Source: an uncultured Clostridium sp.
Lineage (GTDB): Bacteria > Bacillota > Clostridia > TANB77 > CAG-508
Direction: 5' to 3'
NCBI GenBank assembly: GCA_946008205.1
Contig: CAMGAZ010000036.1
Span: 1 to 9,883, forward strand
DNA: 9,883 nucleotides
The position numbers and the translations under genes were made by a program. A model generated the notes under the pieces. That model did no database searches, had not been told where the DNA came from, and saw nothing but the letters and a program-made list of their open reading frames with translations. This document shows positions 1 through 5,195 of the stretch, piece by piece. The first letter of the stretch is position 1, and each line of letters begins with the position of its first letter.

Positions 1-136
1 CTACCTTTGCTTCCCCTGCTTTTGTTATTATGCCATTATTGTTAAATACTAAATTTAAACTTACTCCTGCTAGTATTAACAAAACTACTATGGTTACAAC
101 CAAAGCTATTAATGTAATTCCTTTTTTGTTTCTCAT
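1..136 (-). CDS. Type IV pilin-like (prepilin) protein, N-terminal part only
   Basis: The reading frame starts at ATG 136-134, 7 bases after a good AAAGGAG site (150-144), and runs off the left edge after about 45 codons. The peptide begins MRNKKGITLIALVVTIVVLLILAGVS. It has a short basic leader, a Gly at position 6, then a long hydrophobic helix, which is the class III signal of type IV prepilins. A prepilin peptidase would be expected to cut after Gly6 and methylate the new N-terminus. The usual Glu5 of mature major pilins is replaced by Ala in GITLIA, a variant common in clostridial pilin-like proteins. After the helix the sequence reads NLVFNNNGIITKAGEAK, also typical of these clostridial proteins. 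The mature C-terminal domain lies outside the window, so major pilin, minor pilin and pseudopilin cannot be told apart. The gene lies downstream of the rplT terminator and is probably transcribed separately. Confidence 0.75.
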   Translation of the reverse strand, partial: MRNKKGITLIALVVTIVVLLILAGVSLNLVFNNNGIITKAGEAKV

Positions 137-210
137 ATTTTTTCTCCTTTGCATTTTCTATTTTAATATATACTAGCATAACAATTTAATATTTTCAATA
201 TTTTTAAGCA

Positions 211-253
211 TAAAAAAATGAAACATCAAATTGTATTTCCCTCAATGTTTCAT
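211..253 (-). terminator. Rho-independent terminator of infC-rpmI-rplT
   Basis: On the minus strand, 17 bases past the rplT stop codon, a perfect 9-bp stem (253-245 with 226-218) closes an 18-base loop and is followed by seven T (217-211). It ends the ribosomal operon before the pilin-like gene. Confidence 0.75.
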
Positions 254-270
254 CTTCTCATTTATATTAA

Positions 271-624
271 TTATTTTGCTTTTTTAGCTACTTCTGCAAC
301 TTTTGCAAAAGCTGTTGGATCTGATACAGCCATTTCAGCTAACATTTTTCTGTTGATAACAACATTTGCCTTTTTTAATCCATTTATTAATTGGCTATAT
401 GTTAATCCATTCATTCTTGCAGCTGCATTTATTCTAGCTATCCATAATTTTCTGAAATTAGATTTTTTATCTTTTCTTCCTGTGAAAGCATAGTTTCCAG
501 ATTTCATAACTTGTTGTTTAGCCATTCTAAATCTGTAGTGTTTTGCTCCATAATATCCTTTTGCTCTTTTTAATATTTTGTTATGTTTTTTACGAGTAAT
601 TATTGCTGTTTTAACTCTTGCCAT
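271..624 (-). CDS. rplT: 50S ribosomal protein L20
   Basis: L20 binds 23S rRNA and is needed for early assembly of the large subunit; in Firmicutes it also represses its own operon through the infC leader. The 117-residue protein has the full family length, starting MARVKTAIITRKKHNKILK. The basic N-terminal extension (about 1-58) holds AKGYYGAKHYRFRMAKQQ and the globular part includes LWIARINAAARMNGLTYS. ATG 624-622 follows an AAGGAAGGTG ribosome site, and the stop is TAA. It is the last gene of infC-rpmI-rplT, 25 bases after rpmI, and is followed by a terminator. No damage is visible. Confidence 0.98.
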   Translation of the reverse strand: MARVKTAIITRKKHNKILKRAKGYYGAKHYRFRMAKQQVMKSGNYAFTGRKDKKSNFRKLWIARINAAARMNGLTYSQLINGLKKANVVINRKMLAEMAVSDPTAFAKVAEVAKKAK

Positions 625-649
625 TTTCTATTCACCTTCCTTAATCTTA

Positions 650-856
650 CTATTTGTTACCATATGGTAATAATTTTTTGATTCCTGCTTCGCATGTCTT
701 ATCAGCATAAGCATCTTGAACTTTTCCTCTAGCTTTAGCTCTTGGTGTCTTATTTGCTAATAAGTGTCTTCTGTTTGATTTTGTTCTTTTTACTTTTCCA
801 GTTGCTGTATATGAATATCTTTTTTTAGCAGCTTTATTTGTTTTTAATTTTGGCAT
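650..856 (-). CDS. rpmI: 50S ribosomal protein L35
   Basis: This small basic protein of the large ribosomal subunit has 68 residues, a few more than the common 64-66. It starts MPKLKTNKAAKKRYSYTATGKVKR and ends IKKLLPYGNK, matching the conserved MPKxKT start and the xxLLPY end of the family. ATG 856-854 has a strong AAGGAGG site 8 bases upstream; the stop is TAG. It is the middle gene of infC-rpmI-rplT. The 69-base gap to infC is AT-rich with only weak short inverted repeats, and I see no promoter or terminator there. Confidence 0.97.
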   Translation of the reverse strand: MPKLKTNKAAKKRYSYTATGKVKRTKSNRRHLLANKTPRAKARGKVQDAYADKTCEAGIKKLLPYGNK

Positions 857-925
857 AATTTTTTCCTCCTTAAATATTTTGGGATTTTCCCTTATATATA
901 AATAGTTTATTAACTATCAATATTT

Positions 926-1441
926 TTATTTTTCTACTTTCTTAGCTAATATTACAAACATGTTCTTTCCTTCTAATAAAGGTTTCTTTTCAACAGTAGC
1001 AATATCAGATAAGTTTTCTATAAACTCATTTAAAGTTTCTTCTCCAGCTTTAACATAGTTTAATTCTCTTCCTCTGAATCTAACTGTTATTTTTACTTTG
1101 TTTCCATCTTCCAAAAATCTTCTTGCATTTTTTGCTTTAAATTCAAAATCGTGTTGTTCTATGTTCGGAGTTACTCTAAGTTCTTTTAATTCAAATGTTT
1201 TTTGATTCTTTCTTGATTCTTTCTCTCTTTTAGCTTGTTCAAATTTGTATTTTCCATAATTCATAAGTTTGCAAACTGGTGGCTGCGCATTTGGTGAAAC
1301 TAAGGCTAAATCTAACTTAGCATCTGCTGCTTTATCTAAAGCTTCATCTAATGAAACAACTCCAACTATTTCTCCATTTGCTCCTATTAATTGAACTTCT
1401 TTTGCTCTAATTTTTTCATTAATTAGTAATTCTTGTTTTAT
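926..1441 (-). CDS. infC: Translation initiation factor IF-3, AUA start codon
   Basis: IF-3 binds the 30S subunit, keeps it apart from 50S and rejects non-canonical start codons. The frame encodes 171 residues, the usual length. The N-domain begins (M)KQELLINEKIRAKEVQLIG and contains SPNAQPPVCKLMNYGKYKFE; the C-domain contains KELRVTPNIEQHDFEFK and KITVRFRGREL. The frame stays open upstream to an ATG at 1498-1496, but that stretch lies in the attenuator leader and encodes nothing like IF-3. The GGAGGTG site at 1454-1448 places initiation at ATA (1441-1439) after a 6-base spacer. IF-3 genes are known for AUU-type starts that IF-3 itself discriminates against, giving autoregulation; AUA would act the same way. 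The gene leads the operon with rpmI and rplT. The stop is TAA. Confidence 0.95.
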   Translation of the reverse strand: MKQELLINEKIRAKEVQLIGANGEIVGVVSLDEALDKAADAKLDLALVSPNAQPPVCKLMNYGKYKFEQAKREKESRKNQKTFELKELRVTPNIEQHDFEFKAKNARRFLEDGNKVKITVRFRGRELNYVKAGEETLNEFIENLSDIATVEKKPLLEGKNMFVILAKKVEK

Positions 1442-1447
1442 AAAAAA

Positions 1448-1454
1448 CACCTCC
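1448..1454 (-). promoter_or_regulatory. Ribosome binding site that fixes the AUA start of infC
   Basis: Minus-strand GGAGGTG lies directly after the T-tract of the leader terminator, 6 bases before ATA at 1441-1439. No ATG, GTG or TTG in the infC frame lies within normal spacing of it, and IF-3 homology begins right after ATA. Confidence 0.85.
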
Positions 1455-1487
1455 AAAAAAATAAGATTGACTTTCAAAAAGTCAATC
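1455..1487 (-). terminator. Attenuator terminator in the infC leader
   Basis: On the minus strand a perfect 10-bp stem (GATTGACTTT at 1487-1478 with its complement at 1474-1465) has a 3-base loop and is followed by TTATTTTTTT (1464-1455). It sits upstream of the infC start, so it can stop transcription before the operon. Its 5' arm overlaps the GTGGATTG segment of the competing structure. Confidence 0.85.
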
Positions 1488-1598
1488 CACACACACATCT
1501 ATCATATATCAACTAGCATTCATATATTAAAGTATTTATTTTACCTTTTGCTACTCTGCGAAGGTGAGAAGTGGATTGCTTCTTCTTGAACATTAATT

Positions 1599-1627
1599 AT
1601 AATACTACAATTTACAAAGTTTGTCAA
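1599..1627 (-). promoter_or_regulatory. Sigma-A promoter of infC-rpmI-rplT
   Basis: Minus strand: TTGACA (1627-1622), 17-base spacer, TATTAT (1604-1599). The -35 is a perfect consensus and the -10 is close. Transcription would start near 1592. Confidence 0.85.
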
Positions 1628-1636
1628 GTTTTTTCT

Positions 1637-1668
1637 GAAAAAATTTACCGCATACAATTAGTATGCGG
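1637..1668 (-). terminator. Terminator after the GGDEF gene
   Basis: Minus strand: a GC-containing perfect 8-bp stem (CCGCATAC at 1668-1661 is matched by its complement at 1655-1648 in hairpin form) with a 5-base loop, followed by TAAATTTTTT. It lies 15 bases past the GGDEF stop codon and separates that gene from the infC promoter. Confidence 0.85.
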
Positions 1669-1682
1669 CATTATTAGAAAGG

Positions 1683-2759
1683 TTATTGTTTCATTATAGC
1701 TTTTTCTTTGTACATATTTTCATCAGCTTTTTTTATAGCTGCTTTTACTGTAGAAGTAACACTATCCCTACCCGGTGTATAAATAGCTCCTCCAACAGCA
1801 AGATCTGGAAGGAGAGATTCTTTTTCCTTTTCTTTTTGCATCTGATTATGCATTATCTTATTTAAGAATTTAATAACTTCTGTCTCGTTATAATTTATGC
1901 TTGCTTCTACAAGTTTCTGCTTCTCTCCCTTTTTGAGTATTACGGCAAATTCATCTCCGCCAATACGATAGCATGATCCCATTTCTTGATAAACTTTTTT
2001 TATAATGTTTCCTATCTTTTGCAGAACTATATCTCCTGCTTGATGACCATATTTTTCATTAATTTGTTTGAAACAATTTAAATCAAGTATCAATATAATT
2101 GTCTCATAGTTAAGCTTCCGCAACTTTGCTTCATATGAATGCCTATTAAGTAACCCTGTTAATCTGTCAGTTGCATGTCTAAGTTCCCCATAATATAACA
2201 TAAACATTAGATATTCTATTGACAGAATTATTAAGATGACATTTTCTTTTTCATTTATGCTTTGAACTATAAGTCCACAGCAAAAGAAAACAAACATTGC
2301 TATTAACGTTAAATTGTTCTGTGCTTGCCATTTTTTCCCATATATATATGCTTGCATTGCGAAAATTAAAATTTCTAACATAAGCAAACCACTATATATG
2401 CTGTAGAATACAAATCCATACAATAATGTAAGTATAAGATTTATACCTGTGGCTATTGCTAAAAGAACATAAGCAATCATTTTCAACTTTTCGTTCAAAT
2501 CAAGCATTTGCGCCATTTTAATAATTACTATAGGTGTAATAACAACTTCAATAGTTTGCATACATACTGTAAAACTAGCGTTTCCATTACTTAGTAGCAA
2601 ACATAATACCTCACAAAGAGCTTCTAAAATAATAAATCCCGAAATAACTATCGGTGTCCGCTTTTCCTCCCTTTCCAGATAGGTACAATCAATAATATGT
2701 GCAATTAAAAATCCTTGAATTAAAATTGCTATAAAAATAATACAGTTGTAATAAAGCAT
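1683..2759 (-). CDS. Membrane-bound GGDEF diguanylate cyclase
   Basis: The likely role is making cyclic di-GMP from two GTP at the membrane. Residues 1-191 form about six or seven hydrophobic helices (roughly 5-24, 35-56, 65-86, 92-115, 118-140, 149-168, 173-191) with no recognised sensor domain. The GGDEF domain follows: DRLTGLLNR (198-206), metal-binding Asp226 in LDLNCFKQIN, GHQAGD (238-243), the signature GGDEF at 267-271, AVGGA (321-325) and ADENMY near the end. All key active-site positions are kept, so it is probably active. The second Asp of the usual DxD is Asn, a frequent variant. No RxxD inhibitory site is present before the signature. ATG 2759-2757 follows AGAGAGGT. It has its own promoter and terminator, so it is an independent unit between two translation operons. 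The signal it senses is unknown. Confidence 0.93.
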   Translation of the reverse strand: MLYYNCIIFIAILIQGFLIAHIIDCTYLEREEKRTPIVISGFIILEALCEVLCLLLSNGNASFTVCMQTIEVVITPIVIIKMAQMLDLNEKLKMIAYVLLAIATGINLILTLLYGFVFYSIYSGLLMLEILIFAMQAYIYGKKWQAQNNLTLIAMFVFFCCGLIVQSINEKENVILIILSIEYLMFMLYYGELRHATDRLTGLLNRHSYEAKLRKLNYETIILILDLNCFKQINEKYGHQAGDIVLQKIGNIIKKVYQEMGSCYRIGGDEFAVILKKGEKQKLVEASINYNETEVIKFLNKIMHNQMQKEKEKESLLPDLAVGGAIYTPGRDSVTSTVKAAIKKADENMYKEKAIMKQ

Positions 2760-2786
2760 GTTTTTTACCTCTCTTTCTTTTGTTCT

Positions 2787-2806
2787 AGCAACTTAATTAA
2801 GTTGCT
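2787..2806. repeat. 20-bp perfect palindrome in the GGDEF 5' untranslated region
   Basis: AGCAACTTAA is followed directly by its exact reverse complement. It lies about 20-40 bases downstream of the predicted GGDEF start point and upstream of the ribosome site. It could be an operator for a dimeric regulator or an mRNA hairpin of 8 bp with a 4-base loop. No T-tract follows, so it is not a terminator. Confidence 0.7.
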
Positions 2807-2833
2807 TTAATGTAAAACATTTATTACAATTCC

Positions 2834-2862
2834 ATTATACCATATTTACATAAAATTTTCAA
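2834..2862 (-). promoter_or_regulatory. Sigma-A promoter of the GGDEF gene
   Basis: Minus strand: TTGAAA (2862-2857), 17-base spacer ending in TGG, TATAAT (2839-2834). Transcription would start near 2827, giving a leader of about 67 bases that contains the 20-bp palindrome. Confidence 0.8.
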
Positions 2863-2933
2863 ATTTTATCAAACTTATAATAATTTTGACTTTTTTACTC
2901 TCCATAAAATTGGTACATTTTTTAACATTTGTA

Positions 2934-2962
2934 TTGACTTTTCCTTTATTTTGTAATAGAAT
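2934..2962 (+). promoter_or_regulatory. Sigma-A promoter of rplM-rpsI
   Basis: TTGACT (2934-2939), 17-base spacer, TAGAAT (2957-2962). It diverges from the GGDEF promoter about 72 bases away and would start transcription near 2969. Confidence 0.8.
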
Positions 2963-2968
2963 ATTAGA

Positions 2969-3075
2969 GCATAATTGAGTATGGCATATATAAAAGCTTC
3001 TCCCCGGTAGTTTTTATATTATGATTTCATATATTTAAAATTTAATAATTATTGAAATGGAGGGTATTTTTTACC
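2969..3075 (+). promoter_or_regulatory. Leader of rplM-rpsI with hairpin (candidate L13 leader)
   Basis: The roughly 107-base leader contains an 11-bp stem (ATATAAAAGCT at 2988-2998 with 3009-3019, one G-U pair) around a C/G-rich 10-base loop, TCTCCCCGGT, which stands out in this AT-rich DNA. An L13 leader motif is known upstream of rplM-rpsI in low-GC Gram-positives. The position and loop fit that class, but I cannot test the match. GGAGGG (3059-3064) is the rplM ribosome site. Confidence 0.55.
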
Positions 3076-3510
3076 ATGAATAATACAACATATAGTATTA
3101 AAAAAGATGAAATAGAAAGAAAATGGTATATAATTGATGCTGCTAACAAGCCATTAGGAAGAGTTGCTGCAGAAGCTGCAAAATTATAAAGAGGAAAGCA
3201 TAAACCAACTTACACTCCTAATCTTGATGTAGGTGATCATGTTATTATCATAAATTGTTCAAAAGTAGTTTTAACAGGACATAAATCAGTACAAAAAATT
3301 TATAGACATCATTCTTCATACATAGGTGGAATGAAAGAAATTCAAGCTAAGGACATGTTAGCTAATAATCCAGAAAAAATGATGACTTTAGCAGTAACAG
3401 GTATGCTTCCACATAATAGTTTAGGAAGACAAATGGCTAAAAAGCTAAGAGTATATGCTGGAGCAGAACATGAAAATATGGCTCAAAAACCAGAAGTATG
3501 GAATTTTTAA
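3076..3510 (+). pseudogene. rplM: 50S ribosomal protein L13, interrupted by in-frame TAA at codon 38
   Basis: L13 is an early-assembling large-subunit protein. The full frame from ATG 3076 to TAA 3508-3510 covers 144 codons, the normal length, and is recognisable throughout: KWYIIDAANKPLGRVAAEAAKL before the break, RGKHKPTYTPNLDVGDHVII after it, then VTGMLPHNSLGRQMAKKLRVYAGAEH near the end. Codon 38 (3187-3189) is TAA where the family has Leu before RGK; TTA to TAA is a single-base change at 3188. The frame is the same on both sides and nothing else has decayed. The next in-frame ATG is at 3331, far too late to rescue the fold. GGAGGG at 3059-3064 serves the start. It is the first gene of rplM-rpsI, 19 bases before rpsI. 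Read as written it makes 37 residues; the alternatives are a sequence error or a very recent mutation. Confidence 0.93.
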
Positions 3511-3529
3511 TTAGGAGGGAAATAGAGAA

Positions 3530-3937
3530 ATGCCTAGAACAAAAAAAGAACAAGTAGTTTTTAATGGTACAGGAAGAAGAAAAAGTTCAATCGCTAGAGT
3601 TAGAATTATGAGTGGAAAAGGAAATATTACAGTTAATGGAAAACCATTAGATGAATATTTCGGAGAAGAGACACTTAAAGTTATAGTTAAACAACCTTTA
3701 ACAGTTACAAATACTTTAGATAAATTTGATGTTATTTGTACAGTAAAAGGTGGTGGATTCTCTGGCCAAGCTGGAGCAGTTCGCCATGGTATAGCAAGAG
3801 CATTAAACGCAGCTAACTTAGAATATAGACCAGCATTAAAATCAAACGGTTTCTTAACAAGAGATTCTCGTGCAAAAGAAAGAAAGAAATATGGTCTTAA
3901 GAAAGCAAGAAAAGCTCCACAATTCTCAAAGAGATAA
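3530..3937 (+). CDS. rpsI: 30S ribosomal protein S9
   Basis: S9 sits in the 30S head, and its C-terminal tail reaches the P-site tRNA. The protein has 135 residues, close to the usual 130. It carries the family blocks GTGRRKSSIARVRIMSGKG, GGGFSGQAGAVRHGIARAL, FLTRDSRAKERKKYGLKKARKAPQ, and ends with the conserved SKR. ATG 3530 has AGGAGGG (3513-3519) 10 bases upstream. It is the second gene of the rplM-rpsI operon. It has its own ribosome site, so it could still be translated despite the nonsense codon in rplM, although polarity would be expected to lower its level. Confidence 0.98.
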   Translation: MPRTKKEQVVFNGTGRRKSSIARVRIMSGKGNITVNGKPLDEYFGEETLKVIVKQPLTVTNTLDKFDVICTVKGGGFSGQAGAVRHGIARALNAANLEYRPALKSNGFLTRDSRAKERKKYGLKKARKAPQFSKR

Positions 3938-3954
3938 TATTATATATATATTAC

Positions 3955-3985
3955 AAGAAAGGGCGACTATTAGTCGCCCTTTCTT
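3955..3985. terminator. Bidirectional terminator between rpsI and the HNH gene
   Basis: A long GC-containing inverted repeat (3955-3969 with 3971-3985; about 14 bp with a 3-base loop when folded) is bounded by AAGAAA and TTTCTT, so each strand ends its stem in a T-rich run. It lies 18 bases past the rpsI stop. Its right arm overlaps the first two bases of the HNH stop codon (3984-3986). It serves the two convergent genes. Confidence 0.88.
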
Positions 3986-4616
3986 ATAACTTTAGCACAT
4001 TTTCAAGTCTTACTATTGGAATATATTTGATATCAAAATCCCTTGCAAAAAGAATAGTATTGTAACCATCTAAAAGCTGTCCGTTTCTATCAATTACGGC
4101 CGGTCGAGGAAAATGATGATACTTTTCATAAAATTCTTTTACTTTATTGTATCTTTTCCCTCTTACATATTGTCCATTGTCCTCACAAAGTATCTTATCT
4201 CTATCTTCATATTCTACCCAATCTTCTGGAAGTATGAATCCGACATTTTTCAAAACGCTCTCCCTCTCCTCTTTAACTTCAGCCATATATTCTTTGGCTT
4301 GTTTTTTCGGAAGGTACCGCCATTTTAAATATTCTTCATGAGTTAAGTTATTCTTTTGAGAATTACACTTTGGGCAACATGGAAAAAGGTTGTTTGTAAT
4401 GCTTATTCCCCCTGTATCTCTTGGATACCTATGGTCAAGAGTGCTTTTCTTTCCCCGTTTTATCTTTTTGTTACAATAAACACATCTCTTTTTTTTGCAA
4501 GCATATGTCAAGTCGTACATAATCCTTTCATATGGTATCATTTTATATACATATAATATTCCATTTTTGACTTCAGCAAATGGCGTTTTAAATTTCTCAG
4601 GTAGTTCCATAATCAT
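3984..4616 (-). CDS. HNH endonuclease-like protein with ParB/sulfiredoxin-like C-terminal region
   Basis: The 210-residue protein has an HNH zinc domain at about 40-92. CVYC (Cys45, Cys48) and CPKC (Cys81, Cys84) are the zinc ligands, Asp61-His62 in STLDHRYPRDTGG holds the general-base His, and TNNLFPC and CNSQKNN complete the fold. This is the layout of HNH nucleases, which cut DNA, though the target here is unknown. Residues about 150-205 end with RPAVIDRNGQLLDGYNTILFARDFDIKYIPIV, like the DGxxRLxAA...IPV core of ParB/sulfiredoxin-fold domains, with Thr in place of the usual Arg. ATG 4616 follows GGAGGTG at 7 bases; ATG 4610 is an alternative. No integrase, intron RNA or partner methylase is next to it, so I do not call it mobile or restriction-linked. 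The HNH part is firm and the tail assignment is tentative. Confidence 0.82.
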   Translation of the reverse strand: MIMELPEKFKTPFAEVKNGILYVYKMIPYERIMYDLTYACKKKRCVYCNKKIKRGKKSTLDHRYPRDTGGISITNNLFPCCPKCNSQKNNLTHEEYLKWRYLPKKQAKEYMAEVKEERESVLKNVGFILPEDWVEYEDRDKILCEDNGQYVRGKRYNKVKEFYEKYHHFPRPAVIDRNGQLLDGYNTILFARDFDIKYIPIVRLENVLKL

Positions 4617-4665
4617 GACATTCCACCTCCTCGTGAGAAATCTCTACAATTGCATTTCTTGCTTA

Positions 4666-4694
4666 TTTATATCACATAATCTTTCATTTTACAA
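4666..4694 (-). promoter_or_regulatory. Possible promoter of the HNH gene
   Basis: Minus strand: TTGTAA (4694-4689), 17-base spacer containing TGTGA just before the -10, TATAAA (4671-4666). The -35 is weak. A TATAAT further upstream lacks a well-placed -35. The two cannot be ranked from sequence alone. Confidence 0.4.
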
Positions 4695-4791
4695 GTAATC
4701 TTTTTCCACATTATAGCATTAATTCCGTTTTTCTAGTCATTTAAATCTATATTCACCCAAAGATTATACAATTACATCAGCATTAATAGAT

Positions 4792-4846
4792 TGAAAAATA
4801 AGAATGACATTTTGGAGAGCTTAATTGTACTCTTCAAAATGCCATT
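4792..4846 (-). terminator. Terminator of the small membrane protein gene
   Basis: Minus strand: two stacked stems (4846-4843 with 4806-4803, and 4841-4830 with 4819-4808) separated by one mismatch, with a second C-A mismatch inside and a 10-base loop, followed by CTTATTTTTC. It begins 3 bases past the stop codon at 4850. Confidence 0.75.
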
Positions 4847-4849
4847 TTC

Positions 4850-5104
4850 TCACAATATCAGACCAAGAAAAAGTCTGATTATGAGGAGCGCTACAAACAT
4901 AACCACTACTATAATCCGTCCTATAAAGAACAAATCGTAGAAGAATCTGAATGGTTCATACTTCCTTGCAAGCTGGAAGATAAAACTAAGCACCCACGCT
5001 AGCACTGTTCCAGCAAGAAGTAGCCAAAACATCTCACTCGCTAATTCAATCATATACAATATGAAAGCGAGTATTACAATAATGCCAATTGCAATGTAAA
5101 TCAC
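4850..5104 (-). CDS. Small three-helix membrane protein, function unknown
   Basis: I do not recognise a family for this 84-residue, very hydrophobic protein. Three predicted membrane helices lie at about 2-19, 24-45 and 60-82, joined by a short acidic turn (IELASE) and a basic-aromatic loop (RKYEPFRFFYD). The start is GTG (5104-5102), supported by AGAGAGGT 6 bases upstream; no ATG offers a better choice. It has its own consensus-like promoter and its own terminator, so it forms a single-gene unit between yunB and the HNH gene. Complete signals and a frame free of damage make it a real gene. Confidence 0.8.
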   Translation of the reverse strand: MIYIAIGIIVILAFILYMIELASEMFWLLLAGTVLAWVLSFIFQLARKYEPFRFFYDLFFIGRIIVVVMFVALLIIRLFLGLIL

Positions 5105-5154
5105 GTTTATACCTCTCTCTTCATTCTAAAAATCTATTTATAAGATATATCTTT

Positions 5155-5183
5155 ATTATACTACTTTTGTTCTTTTTTTTCAA
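5155..5183 (-). promoter_or_regulatory. Sigma-A promoter of the small membrane protein gene
   Basis: Minus strand: TTGAAA (5183-5178), 17-base spacer, TATAAT (5160-5155). It lies 12 bases past the yunB stop. I see no terminator after yunB, so read-through from yunB is also possible. Confidence 0.8.
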
Positions 5184-5195
5184 ATAGTCATAAAA

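Larger units (their letters stand above)
1442..1592 (-). promoter_or_regulatory. L20-type autoregulatory leader of infC-rpmI-rplT
   Basis: The roughly 150-base leader between the promoter and infC has a segment CAATCCAC near its 5' end (minus strand, 1578-1571). This is exactly complementary to GTGGATTG (1490-1483) just before the infC ribosome site. The second segment shares 5 bases (1487-1483) with the 5' arm of the terminator, so long-range pairing and the terminator exclude each other. In Firmicutes the infC-rpmI-rplT leader is known to be attenuated by L20, which favours termination. The position, the architecture and the CCACTTCTCACC segment fit that leader class. I assign it by architecture, without a covariance-model search. 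Confidence 0.8.

Noticed and set aside
1442..1498. Extension of infC to the ATG at 1498
   Set aside because: The extra 19 codons lie in the attenuator leader and terminator, have no ribosome site at the right distance and encode no IF-3-like residues.
3187..3189. Stop-codon reassignment (TAA read as an amino acid)
   Set aside because: TAA ends infC, rplT, rpsI, yunB, sipL and others at the expected protein ends, so it is a normal stop in this genome.
4113..4698. Plus-strand open frames opposite the HNH gene
   Set aside because: They are antisense to a protein with clear motifs, lack ribosome sites and encode low-complexity hydrophobic sequence from reversed AT-rich codons.
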